In this document: positions 1-8,935 of the stretch, one piece after another | How the letters are laid out: every line of letters begins with the position of its first letter | Numbering within the stretch: the first letter of the stretch is position 1 | Assembly (NCBI RefSeq): GCF_003044445.1 | Contig: NZ_POWX01000001.1 | Span: 155,949-219,948, forward strand | DNA from: Neisseria mucosa | GTDB lineage: Bacteria > Pseudomonadota > Gammaproteobacteria > Burkholderiales > Neisseriaceae | Direction of reading: 5' to 3' | Length of the DNA stretch: 64,000 bases | Notes under the pieces: generated by a model | Databases searched by the model: none | Seen by the model: only the letters and a program-made list of their open reading frames with translations | What the model was told of the DNA's origin: nothing | Translations under genes and position numbers: made by a program

Positions 1-841
1 CGCCGAGGAACATCAGCGAGGTCAGTGCGGCAATCAGAATCATGAAAATGTATTCGGCAAGGAAGAACAGCGCGAACGCGAAGCCGGAATATTCAACGTG
101 GTGTCCGGCAACGATTTCAGACTCACCCTCTGCCACGTCAAACGGTGCGCGGTTGGTTTCGGCAACGGCGGAAATCAGATAGACGATGAAGATGGGGAAC
201 AGCGGCAGCCAGTTCCACGAGAACACAGAACCGCCCGCGATGCCTTTTGCCTGCGCGGCAACGATGTCGGAGAAGTTCATGCTGCCCGACACCATCACGA
301 CGCACACCAGCGCGGCACTCATGGCGATTTCGTAAGAAATGCTTTGCGCGGAGGCACGCATTGCGCCCAGGAACGAATATTTGGAGTTGGAAGCCCAGCC
401 CGCGATAATCACGCCGTAAACCGACAGCGAGGTAATCATCAGGATATACAAAAGGCCGATATTGATATTGGTCAGCACCCATTCTTCGTTGAACGGAATC
501 ACCGCCCACGCCGCGAAAGACGGGGCGAGCGACATAATCGGGCCGATGTAGAACAGGGCTTTGTTTGACAGCTTCGGACGGGTAACTTCTTTAAACAAGA
601 GTTTGAACACGTCGGCAAACGGCTGAATCAGACCCCACGGGCCGGTTACGTTCGGGCCGACGCGAAGCTGCATGAAGCCGATGACTTTACGTTCGAAATA
701 AGTCAGGTAGGCGACGGTCAGAATCAGCGGAATCAGGATAATCACAATTTTGACGATGACGGACACCACCAAGCCCACGGTGATGCCCAAATCGCCCAGA
801 CCGAGCGTTGCGGCAAAGAGGTTTTGGAACCATTCCTGCAT
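1..841 (-). CDS. nuoH: NADH-quinone oxidoreductase subunit H (5' part, cut by window edge)
   Basis: Membrane subunit of respiratory complex I lying next to the quinone-binding site. The first 280 residues are visible; the family is usually about 350-360 residues, so the C-terminus is outside the window. The ATG at 841 follows the nuoG stop by two bases. Visible family signatures are YFERKVIGFMQLRVGPN at about residues 48-64 and the loop AETNRAPFDVAEGESEIV at about 227-244. At least six hydrophobic stretches are seen, starting near residues 17-46. It belongs to the nuoA-B-C-D-E-F-G-H operon read on the minus strand. Product identification is secure; only the end is missing. Confidence 0.96.
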   Translation of the reverse strand, partial: MQEWFQNLFAATLGLGDLGITVGLVVSVIVKIVIILIPLILTVAYLTYFERKVIGFMQLRVGPNVTGPWGLIQPFADVFKLLFKEVTRPKLSNKALFYIGPIMSLAPSFAAWAVIPFNEEWVLTNINIGLLYILMITSLSVYGVIIAGWASNSKYSFLGAMRASAQSISYEIAMSAALVCVVMVSGSMNFSDIVAAQAKGIAGGSVFSWNWLPLFPIFIVYLISAVAETNRAPFDVAEGESEIVAGHHVEYSGFAFALFFLAEYIFMILIAALTSLMFLG

Positions 842-843
842 AA

Positions 844-3105
844 TCAAGCTCCCGCCAGTTCAATAGTGTCCATCAACGCACCCAACGCGGCATTTTCGGT
901 ATGCAGCGGCAGATGCACCACGTTTTCAGGCAGTCCGGCATCGGCTTTGACCACCACGGACACGCCTGCGCCATTTTGTTTGGCAATGGCGGTTTGCCCG
1001 TCTTGCAGGCCTAAGCGCGCCAAAGTGTTTGGATTCACACGCGCGGCAGGCACGGCGGCATGGCTGGTCGCTTGTAACGGCGCGGAACGGCGCACGATGG
1101 CATCGGTGTGATAAATACCGACTCCGCCCACGCGCACGAGGCGGTTTGAGGTCGTCTGAAAATCTTTTTGAGTCGATGCGGCACGGTTGCTCAGTTTGGA
1201 CGGCAGGCTTTCCGCGTCCAACGCGTCTTTCAGAATCGCGGCGGTATCGTGGTATTCAAAGCCTTGCAGGTCAAACAGGTTGCCCAATACGCGCAACACT
1301 TTCCACAGCGGACGCGAGTCGCCGAAGCCCTGAACGACACCGTGGAAGGATTGCAGACGGCCTTCCATATTGATGAAGCTGCCCGATGTTTCGGTAAACG
1401 GCGCAATCGGCAACAATACGTCGCACACGTCCAGCAGTGTTTCGCTGACAAACGGCGTAAACGCCATCACGCTTTTCGCCTGTTTCAACGCGGCTACGGC
1501 TTTTGTGCCGTCCGCCGTATCGATTTCCGGTTCGACGTTGAGCAGCAAGACTGCCTGTTTCGGCGCGTTTGCCATTTCGGCAACGCTCTCGCCTGAGTTC
1601 ACGCCCAATACGTCCGCACCGACGCTGTTGGCAGCCTGCGGCAAAATACCCAGCACCGCGCCGGTTGCGTCCGCCAGCTCTTGTGCGGCGGCGTAAATCG
1701 CAGCGTAATCGGGATGGTTTTGCACTTCCGCGCCCAAAATCACCGCTGCTTTTTCAGCGTTTTTCAGGCTCACGGTAATCGCGTTTTCCGCATCGGCAGA
1801 CAGGTTTTTCAGACGACCTGCCCACTCGTCGGGATGCACCGCTTCCTGAGCCAGAAGCGGCATAAACAACTCTTCCTTGCTGCTTGCCAACACGCTCAAG
1901 GCCATGCGCTCTTTAGCAGCGCGACGTAGGCGGGCGGTCAGAAGCGGCTGTTCTTTGCGCAGGTTCGCACCGACCACCAGTACGGCTTCGTTGTCCGCCA
2001 GCGATTCGATACTTTGTCCCAGCCATTGCGCACCATTGAGGTCGTCTGAAAGACGTTTGTCCTGTTGGCGCAGACGGGTGGCGAAATTTTTAACGCCCAA
2101 ACCGTCGGCGAGTTTTTTGGCCAGATACAGTTCTTCAACCGTATTCATCGGGTTCGCCCAAATGCCGACTTGGTTTTGGTTGCCGTCTTTGGCGATACAT
2201 TCAATTGCGCTGCGGACATATTCCAACGCAGTTTTCCAATCCACGTCCATCCATTCGCCGCCCTGTTTGATTTTCGGGTTTTTCAGACGGCTTTCGTGAT
2301 ACAGGCCTTCGTAGGCGAAACGGTCGCGGTCGGACAGCCAGCATTCGTTAATCGCTTCGTTTTCCAGCGGCAGCACACGGCGGACGGTATGGTCTTTGGT
2401 TTGTACAATCAGGTTGCTGCCCAAAGCGTCATGGGCGGAAACGGATTTGCGGCGGTTCAGCTCCCAAGTACGCGCGTTGAAACGGAACGGTTTGCTGGTC
2501 AGCGCGCCGACGGGGCACAAATCGATGACGTTGCCCGACAGCTCGGTTTCCACCGCTTTGCCGATAAAGGGCATGATTTCGGAGTGTTCGCCGCGATTCG
2601 CCATCGCAATTTCTTGCAAGCCGGCGATTTCTTCGGTGAAACGTACGCAGCGAGTGCAGTGGATGCAGCGGCTCATTTCCTCGGCGGAAACCAAAGGCCC
2701 CATGTCTTTGCCGACGACGGAACGTTTTTCTTCGGTGTAGCGGCTGGTGGTTTTACCGTAGCCCACCGCCAAATCCTGCAACTGGCATTCGCCGCCTTGG
2801 TCGCAGGTCGGACAGTCGAGCGGATGGTTGATGAGCAGGAACTCCATCACACCTTCCTGCGCCTCGCGGGCCTTCGCCGAATGCGTGCGCACAATCATGC
2901 CGTCCGTTACCGGCGTGGCACAGGCGGGCAGCGGTTTGGGGGCCTTTTCCACATCCACCAGACACATACGGCAGTTGGCGGCGATGGAGAGCTTTTTGTG
3001 GTAACAGAAATGCGGAATATAAGTACCGAGCTTGTGCGCGGCCTCAATCACCGTCGCGCCCTGCTCCACAGATACCTGTTTGCCGTCGATTTCGATTTGT
3101 AACAT
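844..3105 (-). CDS. nuoG: NADH-quinone oxidoreductase subunit G
   Basis: Large iron-sulfur subunit of the peripheral arm of complex I, carrying electrons from the flavin subunit towards quinone. The 753-residue protein shows an N-terminal 2Fe-2S ferredoxin fold with C34, C45, C48 and C62. It then has a His-Cys cluster motif (H94, C98, C101, C107) and a 4Fe-4S set (C147, C150, C153, C197). A molybdopterin-oxidoreductase-like domain follows from about residue 220. The gene lies 58 bases downstream of nuoF and two bases upstream of nuoH, so it is cotranscribed. The ATG at 3105 is kept because the ferredoxin fold starts immediately after it. Confidence 0.97.
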   Translation of the reverse strand: MLQIEIDGKQVSVEQGATVIEAAHKLGTYIPHFCYHKKLSIAANCRMCLVDVEKAPKPLPACATPVTDGMIVRTHSAKAREAQEGVMEFLLINHPLDCPTCDQGGECQLQDLAVGYGKTTSRYTEEKRSVVGKDMGPLVSAEEMSRCIHCTRCVRFTEEIAGLQEIAMANRGEHSEIMPFIGKAVETELSGNVIDLCPVGALTSKPFRFNARTWELNRRKSVSAHDALGSNLIVQTKDHTVRRVLPLENEAINECWLSDRDRFAYEGLYHESRLKNPKIKQGGEWMDVDWKTALEYVRSAIECIAKDGNQNQVGIWANPMNTVEELYLAKKLADGLGVKNFATRLRQQDKRLSDDLNGAQWLGQSIESLADNEAVLVVGANLRKEQPLLTARLRRAAKERMALSVLASSKEELFMPLLAQEAVHPDEWAGRLKNLSADAENAITVSLKNAEKAAVILGAEVQNHPDYAAIYAAAQELADATGAVLGILPQAANSVGADVLGVNSGESVAEMANAPKQAVLLLNVEPEIDTADGTKAVAALKQAKSVMAFTPFVSETLLDVCDVLLPIAPFTETSGSFINMEGRLQSFHGVVQGFGDSRPLWKVLRVLGNLFDLQGFEYHDTAAILKDALDAESLPSKLSNRAASTQKDFQTTSNRLVRVGGVGIYHTDAIVRRSAPLQATSHAAVPAARVNPNTLARLGLQDGQTAIAKQNGAGVSVVVKADAGLPENVVHLPLHTENAALGALMDTIELAGA

Positions 3106-3148
3106 GGTTCGTTCCTAGTTACGGGTATTTGATAAATAATTCTTTTAG

Positions 3149-3160
3149 AGGCCGTCTGAA
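3149..3160 (+). repeat. AG-DUS dialect uptake sequence AGGCCGTCTGAA
   Basis: Between nuoF and nuoG the 12-mer reads AGGCCGTCTGAA rather than the AGGTCGTCTGAA found almost everywhere else in the window. It is followed by AAAC as in other copies. This is the dialect used by several other Neisseria species. Confidence 0.8.
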
Positions 3161-3163
3161 AAC

Positions 3164-4459
3164 TTAGCACCACTTATTCGGCTTCATCGGTCCGCCGTGT
3201 TCAATGTAATGCACAAATTCATCACGGAAATGCTTGGTAAAGCTGCGGACGGGGAAGACGGCGGCATCGGCGAGGGCGCAGATGGTGCGGCCTGCCATTT
3301 GGTTGCCGACGGAATCCAGCAAATCCAAGTCTTCCATGCGGCCTTTGCCTTCTACGATGCGGTGGACGATGCGGTAGAGCCAGCCGGTGCCTTCGCGGCA
3401 GGGGGTGCATTGGCCGCAGGATTCGTCGTAGTAGAAGTAGCTTAACCGTTCAAGGGCTTTGACCATGCACACGTCTTCATCCATCACGATAATCGCGCCG
3501 GAACCGAGCATCGAGCCGGCTTTGGAAATCGAGTCATAGTCCATATTGGTCTGCATCATGATATCGGCAGGCAAAACTGGCGCGGACGAACCGCCGGGAA
3601 TGACGGCCTTGAGTTTTTTACCGCCGCGCATACCGCCCGCCATTTTCAGGATTTCGGCAAACGGCGTGCCTAGCGGCACTTCATAGTTGCCCGGACGCTC
3701 GACATGACCGGAAATACAGAACAATTTAGTACCGCCTGCATTCGGAATGCCTTTGTCGGCAAACGCCTGACCGCCGTCGCGGACGATAAACGGTACGGAA
3801 GCGAAGGTTTCGGTATTGTTGATGGTGGTCGGCTTGCCGTACAGGCCGAACGAGGCGGGGAACGGCGGTTTGAAGCGCGGCTGGCCTTTTTTGCCTTCCA
3901 GCGATTCGAGCAATGCGGTTTCTTCGCCGCAAATGTATGCGCCGTAGCCGTGGTGGGCGAAGAGTTCGAATTCGAAGTCCGAACCTAAAATATTTTTACC
4001 CAAAAAACCTGCGGCGCGCGCTTGAGCGAGTGCGGTTTCAAAGCGTTGATAACCTTCAAAAATTTCGCCGTGAATGTAGTTGTAGCCCGCTTTCGCACCC
4101 ATCGCGTAACCGGCGATAATCATGCCTTCAATCAGGGCATGGGGGTTGAACATGATGATGTCGCGGTCTTTGAACGTACCCGGTTCGCCTTCGTCTGTGT
4201 TGCAGACGACGTATTTTTCGCCGGGGAAGGAACGGGGCATAAAGCTCCATTTCAAGCCGGTCGGAAAGCCCGCACCGCCGCGCCCGCGCAGACCGGAGGT
4301 TTTGACTTCGTCAATCACGTCGGTTTGCGAGATGTTTTCGGACAGGATTCTACGCAGCGCGCTGTAACCGCCGCGTTTGACGTATTCGTCCAATGTCCAG
4401 CAGTCGGGATTGGCGGTATCCACTTGGTCAAAAATCACGCCTGATTGGTAAATAGCCAT
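3164..4459 (-). CDS. nuoF: NADH-quinone oxidoreductase subunit F
   Basis: Flavin-containing NADH dehydrogenase subunit of complex I; it oxidises NADH and passes electrons to the iron-sulfur chain. The 431-residue protein has the glycine-rich nucleotide-binding motif GRGGAGFPTGLKW at about residues 59-71. The 4Fe-4S cluster ligands are C348, C351, C354 (motif ESCGQCTPCREG) and C394. Length and motif order match the family. The preceding gene nuoE is separated by about 314 bases of repeat-rich DNA, unusual inside this otherwise tightly packed operon, so some transcripts may stop or be processed there. Confidence 0.97.
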   Translation of the reverse strand: MAIYQSGVIFDQVDTANPDCWTLDEYVKRGGYSALRRILSENISQTDVIDEVKTSGLRGRGGAGFPTGLKWSFMPRSFPGEKYVVCNTDEGEPGTFKDRDIIMFNPHALIEGMIIAGYAMGAKAGYNYIHGEIFEGYQRFETALAQARAAGFLGKNILGSDFEFELFAHHGYGAYICGEETALLESLEGKKGQPRFKPPFPASFGLYGKPTTINNTETFASVPFIVRDGGQAFADKGIPNAGGTKLFCISGHVERPGNYEVPLGTPFAEILKMAGGMRGGKKLKAVIPGGSSAPVLPADIMMQTNMDYDSISKAGSMLGSGAIIVMDEDVCMVKALERLSYFYYDESCGQCTPCREGTGWLYRIVHRIVEGKGRMEDLDLLDSVGNQMAGRTICALADAAVFPVRSFTKHFRDEFVHYIEHGGPMKPNKWC

Positions 4460-4633
4460 TTTTGGTGTGCCTGTTCGTTTTCGTATCGGTTGCGGCCGCT
4501 GTTTCAGACGACCTTAAGATGTCTTTGTGTATCGGCTTGTAACGTCGTCTGAAATAAAATCTAGTTTATCAAATCGATATTTTCAGACGACCTTCTATTC
4601 GTTTTGGTTGGATCTCGACCACTTTACTTGTCT

Positions 4634-4665
4634 GCCGTCATTCCCGCGCAGGTGGGAATGACGGC
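4634..4665. repeat. dRS3-type palindrome between nuoE and nuoF
   Basis: A perfect 12-bp inverted repeat, GCCGTCATTCCC and GGGAATGACGGC, encloses eight bases. This is the ATTCCC-N8-GGGAAT core of the neisserial dRS3 repeat family. The rest of the nuoE-nuoF gap (4460-4773) holds several uptake-sequence copies and one more inverted repeat; no gene is seen in it. Confidence 0.8.
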
Positions 4666-4678
4666 ATTTCGGTATTTT

Positions 4679-4750
4679 AGTAGGTCGGATTCTTGAATCC
4701 GACATTTTGCCTTTTTACCCACTCTGTCGGATACAAGTATCCGACCTACG
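4679..4750. repeat. Nested inverted repeat GTAGGTCGGAT...ATCCGACCTAC
   Basis: The outer arms GTAGGTCGGAT and ATCCGACCTAC are about 72 bases apart end to end. Each arm also contains its own small hairpin (TCGGATTCTTGAATCCGA and TCGGATACAAGTATCCGA). Related but degenerate copies occur near 14309-14335 and 18870-18895. It is an intergenic repeat inside the nuo operon; its origin is not recognised. Confidence 0.6.
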
Positions 4751-4773
4751 TTTAAATCGTCGTTTCAGACGAC

Positions 4774-5247
4774 CTATTCCAACTCCGCCAGTTTCTTCTC
4801 AATCGCCTCTTCAGTCATAAAGCTGCACATGCTGTGGTTGTTTACCAGCATAACGGGGGCATCGCCGCATGCGCCCATGCATTCGCCTTCGACGAGGGTG
4901 AATTTGCCGTCGGGCGTGGTTTCGCCGTAGCCGATACCGAGTTTTTTCTTCAGGTATTCGCCGGTATCCATGCCGCCACGGAGGGCGCAGGGCAGGTTGG
5001 TGCAGACGGTCAGTTTGTATTTGCCGACAGGCTCGAGGTCGTACATATTGTAGAAAGTGGCGACTTCGTATGCCTGCGCCGGCGTGATGCCGATATAGTC
5101 GGCAACAAAGGCGATGGTTTCGGGAGCGAGCCAGCCTTTTTCGGTTTGGGCAATGCGCAACGCGCCCATGATGGCGGAACGGCGTTGGTCGGCGGGATAT
5201 TTCGCCAACTCGATGTCGATTTGTTTTAAGGATTCTGCGGATAACAT
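4774..5247 (-). CDS. nuoE: NADH-quinone oxidoreductase subunit E
   Basis: The 24-kDa-type thioredoxin-fold subunit of complex I that binds a 2Fe-2S cluster beside the flavin subunit. The 157-residue protein has the four ligands in the expected C-x4-C and C-x3-C arrangement: C82, C87, C123 and C127 (CTNLPC and CMGAC). Its ATG at 5247 overlaps the last base of the nuoD stop codon, so translation is probably coupled to nuoD. Length is normal for the family. Confidence 0.96.
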   Translation of the reverse strand: MLSAESLKQIDIELAKYPADQRRSAIMGALRIAQTEKGWLAPETIAFVADYIGITPAQAYEVATFYNMYDLEPVGKYKLTVCTNLPCALRGGMDTGEYLKKKLGIGYGETTPDGKFTLVEGECMGACGDAPVMLVNNHSMCSFMTEEAIEKKLAELE

Positions 5248-6503
5248 TATCGGTCAACCTCCCCGAATACGATGTCCTGCGTACCAATGATGGCAACAAC
5301 GTCGGCGAGCATGTGGCCTTTTGCCATTTCGTCCATGCCTTGCAGGTGGGCGAAGCCGGGTGCGCGGATTTTCAGGCGGTAGGGTTTGTTTGCGCCGTCT
5401 GAAATGATGTAAACGCCGAACTCGCCTTTCGGGTGTTCGACAGCGGTGTAGGTCTCGCCCTCGGGAACGTGCATACCCTCGGTGAAGAGTTTGAAATGGT
5501 GAATCAGGTCTTCCATGCCTGTTTTCATTTCGGTGCGTTTGGGCGGGGCGAATTTGTGGTTTGTGGTGATGACCGGGCCGGGATTGACGCGCAGCCAGTC
5601 GGCACATTGTTTGATAATACGTACGGATTGGCGCATTTCTTCCATACGGCAGAGGTAGCGGTCGTAGCAGTCGCCGTTGACGCCGACGGGGATGTCGAAA
5701 TCCATTTGGTCGTACACTTCATACGGCTGTTTCTTACGCACGTCCCACTCCACGCCCGAACCGCGCAACATGACGCCGGTAAAGCCTTTCTGCATGGCGC
5801 GTTCGGGGGAGACAACGCCGATGCCGACGGTACGTTGTTTCCAGATGCGGTTGTCGGTCAGGAGAGTTTCGAGTGTGTCGATGTTTTTCGGGAAGCGTTC
5901 GCAGAAGGCGTCGATGAAGTCGAGCATGGTGCCTTCGCGGGATTCGTTGAGCTGCTTCAATACTTTGGCGTTGCGGAATTTGCTGCTCTCGTATTTGGGC
6001 ATAAAGTCGGGCAGGTCGCGGTAAACGCCGCCGGGACGGAAGTAGGCTGCGTGCATACGCGCGCCGGAAACGGCTTCGTACAAGTCCATCAGCTCTTCGC
6101 GGTCGCGGAAGGCGTAAAGGATGGCGGTCATCGCGCCGATGTCGAATGCGTGCGAACCGATGCCCATCAGGTGATTGAGGATACGCGTTACTTCGGCGAA
6201 CATCACTCGGATGTATTGGGCGCGAATAGGCACATCAATTCCGGCGAGTTTTTCTACTGCCAAGCAGTATGCCTGCTCATTGACCATCATGGAAACGTAA
6301 TCCAGCCTGTCCATATAAGGCAGGGCTTGCAGGTAGGTTTTGGTTTCCGCCAGTTTTTCGGTGCCTCGGTGCAGGAGGCCGATATGCGGGTCGGCACGGA
6401 CGATTTGTTCGCCGTCCAACTCCAAAATCATACGCAATACGCCGTGCGCCGCAGGGTGTTGCGGGCCGAAGTTGATGGTGTAGTTTCTTAATTTATTGGC
6501 CAC
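5247..6503 (-). CDS. nuoD: NADH-quinone oxidoreductase subunit D
   Basis: The 49-kDa-type subunit of complex I that forms much of the quinone-reduction site. A GTG start at 6503 gives 418 residues, begins VANKLRNYTINFGPQHPAAHG, and has a clear GAGGAG ribosome site seven bases upstream. A longer ATG-started frame to 6518 would place the start before this site and is less likely. The family motifs GPQHPAAHGVLR and LHRGTEKLAE lie near the N-terminus. The start region overlaps the end of nuoC by 11 bases and the stop overlaps the nuoE start by one base, consistent with translational coupling. Confidence 0.95.
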   Translation of the reverse strand: MANKLRNYTINFGPQHPAAHGVLRMILELDGEQIVRADPHIGLLHRGTEKLAETKTYLQALPYMDRLDYVSMMVNEQAYCLAVEKLAGIDVPIRAQYIRVMFAEVTRILNHLMGIGSHAFDIGAMTAILYAFRDREELMDLYEAVSGARMHAAYFRPGGVYRDLPDFMPKYESSKFRNAKVLKQLNESREGTMLDFIDAFCERFPKNIDTLETLLTDNRIWKQRTVGIGVVSPERAMQKGFTGVMLRGSGVEWDVRKKQPYEVYDQMDFDIPVGVNGDCYDRYLCRMEEMRQSVRIIKQCADWLRVNPGPVITTNHKFAPPKRTEMKTGMEDLIHHFKLFTEGMHVPEGETYTAVEHPKGEFGVYIISDGANKPYRLKIRAPGFAHLQGMDEMAKGHMLADVVAIIGTQDIVFGEVDR

Positions 6504-7086
6504 CGTAGTTCTCCTCACGGACGATACGCGGCGTGATTTCGCGCGGCTCGATGGTAACAGGTTGGTAAATCACGCGTTTTTGTTCTTCGTCGTAACGCAT
6601 TTCCACATAGCCGGAAATCGGGAAGTCTTTGCGGAACGGGTGTCCGACGAAGCCGTAATCGGTCAGGATGCGGCGCAGGTCGGGATGGTTGTTGAACATA
6701 ATGCCGTACAAATCGAAGGCTTCGCGCTCGTACCAATCCGCGCTGTTGTAAACGGGAACCACGGATTCGACCACGGGGAAATCGTCGTCTGAAACCCAGA
6801 CGCGCACGCGGATGCGCTGATTGTTTTTAACGGAAAGAAGCTGGCTGACAACGGCGAAGCGTTTGCCCTGCCATGCTTCGTTTTTGTAAGTGCTGTAATC
6901 GACGCCGCACAAATCGACCAAAAGCTCGAAATGCAGTTCTTCATGGTCGCGCAACGTAGTCATCACTGAAATATAGTGTTCGGGCAGACACTCAACGGTA
7001 ATCTCGCCCAAAGCGGAAATGACTTTGCTTGCCTGATTGCCCAAAACGCGGCTGACGGTATCGTATAAGTTTTGAATGCTTGCCAT
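6493..7086 (-). CDS. nuoC: NADH-quinone oxidoreductase subunit C
   Basis: The 30-kDa-type subunit of the peripheral arm of complex I; it packs against NuoD and carries no cofactor. The 197-residue protein has the family signature region ERE-AFDLYGIMFNNHPDLRR at about residues 125-145, followed by GHPFRKDFP. In some bacteria C and D are fused; here they are separate but overlap by 11 bases. The gene starts 12 bases after the nuoB stop, in the order nuoA-B-C-D. Confidence 0.96.
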   Translation of the reverse strand: MASIQNLYDTVSRVLGNQASKVISALGEITVECLPEHYISVMTTLRDHEELHFELLVDLCGVDYSTYKNEAWQGKRFAVVSQLLSVKNNQRIRVRVWVSDDDFPVVESVVPVYNSADWYEREAFDLYGIMFNNHPDLRRILTDYGFVGHPFRKDFPISGYVEMRYDEEQKRVIYQPVTIEPREITPRIVREENYGGQ

Positions 7087-7098
7087 ATCGTCCTCCCC

Positions 7099-7581
7099 TT
7101 ACTCGTCCCGCGCGATGGTGGAAGTGCGCTTGATTTTTTGTTGGAGCTGCATCAGGCCGTAAATCAGGGCCTCCGCAGTCGGCGGACAACCCGGCACATA
7201 AACGTCCACAGGCACGACACGGTCGGCACCGCGCACGACGGAATAAGAATAATGATAGTAGCCGCCGCCGTTGGCACACGAACCCATGGACAATACCCAA
7301 CGCGGCTCGGCGAGCTGGTCGTACACGCGGCGCAGGGCGGGCGCCATTTTGTTGGTGAGCGTACCCGCCACAATCATCAGGTCGGCCTGACGGGGCGACG
7401 GACGGAAAATAATGCCGAAACGGTCAAGGTCGTAACGCGCCATACCCGCGTGCATCATTTCCACGGCGCAGCAGGCCAAACCGAAAGTAACCGGCCACAG
7501 CGAACCGGTACGCATATAGTTCAGCACCGTATCCGCGCTGGTGGTGATGAAACCTTTTTTCAAAACGCCTTCTATTCCCAT
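7099..7581 (-). CDS. nuoB: NADH-quinone oxidoreductase subunit B
   Basis: Iron-sulfur subunit that holds cluster N2, the direct electron donor to quinone in complex I. The start is taken as the ATG at 7581, giving 160 residues (MGIEGVLKKGF...), the usual size; a longer frame upstream only runs into nuoA. Cluster ligands are the tandem C37-C38 plus C102 and C132 (GLACCAVEM, GSCANGG, VPGCPPT). The ATG overlaps the last ten bases of nuoA, so the two genes are probably translationally coupled. Confidence 0.96.
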   Translation of the reverse strand: MGIEGVLKKGFITTSADTVLNYMRTGSLWPVTFGLACCAVEMMHAGMARYDLDRFGIIFRPSPRQADLMIVAGTLTNKMAPALRRVYDQLAEPRWVLSMGSCANGGGYYHYSYSVVRGADRVVPVDVYVPGCPPTAEALIYGLMQLQQKIKRTSTIARDE

Positions 7582-7928
7582 TCCAGCGCACCTTTTTTCC
7601 ATTCGTAAACAAAGCCTACCGTCAGAACGACGATAAACACCAGCATAGACCAGAAACCGTATGCGCCCAAATCTTTGAACACCACCGCCCACGGCAGCAT
7701 AAACGCAACCTCCAAATCGAAGAGGATGAACAGGATGGCGACGAGATAATAACGCACGTCAAACTTCATCCTGGCGTTTTCAAAGGCTTCGAAACCGCAT
7801 TCGTAAGCCGCGTCTTTTTCGGCGTAGTGGTGTTTCGGACCTAAAATCGTGCCGAGCAGGATAAACAGCACGCCGGCAGCGAGGCCGACGAGGATGAATA
7901 CGAGGACGGGAAAGTAACTGGCCAACAT
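7572..7928 (-). CDS. nuoA: NADH-quinone oxidoreductase subunit A
   Basis: Small membrane subunit of complex I with three predicted transmembrane helices in 118 residues (about 9-31, 60-80 and 88-110). The segment KxxYECGFEAFE at about residues 39-50 is characteristic of NuoA and contains the conserved cysteine loop near the quinone site. It is the first gene of the operon; about 350 bases of non-coding sequence precede it and hold the likely promoter. The ribosome site is weak (TTAGG). Confidence 0.96.
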   Translation of the reverse strand: MLASYFPVLVFILVGLAAGVLFILLGTILGPKHHYAEKDAAYECGFEAFENARMKFDVRYYLVAILFILFDLEVAFMLPWAVVFKDLGAYGFWSMLVFIVVLTVGFVYEWKKGALEWE

Positions 7929-7959
7929 GGTTTATGCCTAACTGGTTGACAGACAAATC

Positions 7960-7989
7960 TTAATATCCTGCTATTTTATCGAATTTCAA
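7960..7989 (-). promoter_or_regulatory. Candidate sigma-70 promoter of the nuo operon
   Basis: Read on the minus strand, TTGAAA (7984-7989) and TATTAA (7960-7965) are separated by 18 bases and would start transcription about 25 bases before the nuoA ATG. The fit is moderate and this is inference from sequence only. Confidence 0.4.
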
Positions 7990-8052
7990 AATCCATTTAA
8001 AGGTAAATGTCGGTCAACTGTTAAAAAAATCCTAATAAATTCAATAAGTTTA

Positions 8053-8067
8053 TGATAACGATTCTTA
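8053..8067. promoter_or_regulatory. Possible Fur-box-like site upstream of nuoA
   Basis: TGATAACGATTCTTA matches 11 of 14 defined positions of the 7-1-7 Fur consensus TGATAAT-N-ATTATCA. It lies about 65 bases upstream of the candidate -35 of nuo and about 220 bases upstream of the divergent TerB-like gene. Complex I is rich in iron-sulfur clusters, so iron control would be reasonable, but one imperfect site is weak evidence. The remaining non-coding sequence (8068-8286) shows one uptake-sequence copy and nothing else recognisable. Confidence 0.3.
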
Positions 8068-8286
8068 TTTGTGTTTTGTTTCTTACCGTTTTATTTACCT
8101 CTTGCGGACAGTTCGCTATCCTTTTTGCAGGTAATGCTTAACGATCCCGAAACCCTGCCCGATTTGATTTTCAGACGACCACCCCTATGCTTCATAAGCA
8201 TTTGCATCCTTTAACACCTCCATGCCTTGTTTTAAGTCTGAATACCCATATGATTTAAAAACCCACCCTCAAAAAGGACAATCACA

Positions 8287-8904
8287 ATGAATTTCAACAA
8301 TCTGCTCAACCAAATTTTGGGAACGGTTCAAAAAAACAGCCGATCCGTATCCGACAGCCCGCTTAATTCTTTCGGCGGCGGCGCATTAGTGGCAGGACTG
8401 GCTTCTATGCTGATGAAAAAGAAAAACACCAAAAAACTGGTCAAGGCCGGTTCGGTCGCAGCTTTGGGTTATATTGCCTACAAAGGCTATCAAAGCTGGC
8501 AGCAAAACCGCAACCAACCCGAATTGCCGCAACAAGCGTTCGAACCTGTCGGTCAACTTGCCGAAACACACAGCCGCGTCATCCTGCGCACCATGATTGC
8601 AGCCGCCGCATCGGACGGGTTGATTGATGAAGCGGAAAAACAGGTTATTGCCCATGAAAGCGGTACAGATACAGAAACCGCCGCCTGGCTAGCCGCCGAA
8701 TATGAAAGACCGGCAACAGTCGAGGAAATCGCAGCAGCCGTCGGCAACGATGAAGCTTTGGCCGCAGAAACCTATCTGGCGGCAAGATTGGTGTGTGCCG
8801 ATTTATCCCGTAAAGAAATCGTGTTCTTAAGCCGGCTGTCGCAAGCCTTGAAACTGGATGACCAGTTGGTGGAAAATTTGGAAAAGCAGCTTGATTTGGC
8901 TTGA
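8287..8904 (+). CDS. TerB-like (DUF533/YebE family) inner-membrane protein
   Basis: A 205-residue protein of the DUF533/YebE group. After a polar N-terminus there are two short hydrophobic segments (about residues 30-44 and 52-68) separated by a run of lysines, then a helical TerB-like domain from about residue 95 with the acidic motif AAASDGLIDEAEKQVI. TerB-type domains were first linked to tellurite resistance, but the molecular role of this family is not established. A good ribosome site (AAAAGGA) precedes the ATG. It is a single-gene unit, divergent from nuo and convergent with tamB. Confidence 0.8.
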   Translation: MNFNNLLNQILGTVQKNSRSVSDSPLNSFGGGALVAGLASMLMKKKNTKKLVKAGSVAALGYIAYKGYQSWQQNRNQPELPQQAFEPVGQLAETHSRVILRTMIAAAASDGLIDEAEKQVIAHESGTDTETAAWLAAEYERPATVEEIAAAVGNDEALAAETYLAARLVCADLSRKEIVFLSRLSQALKLDDQLVENLEKQLDLA

Positions 8905-8935
8905 TAATAAGCAGGCAGACTTAAAAATATAAAGA

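Noticed and set aside
98..568. Plus-strand open frame at the left edge
   Set aside because: It lies antisense to nuoH, whose reading frame is continuous and well conserved.
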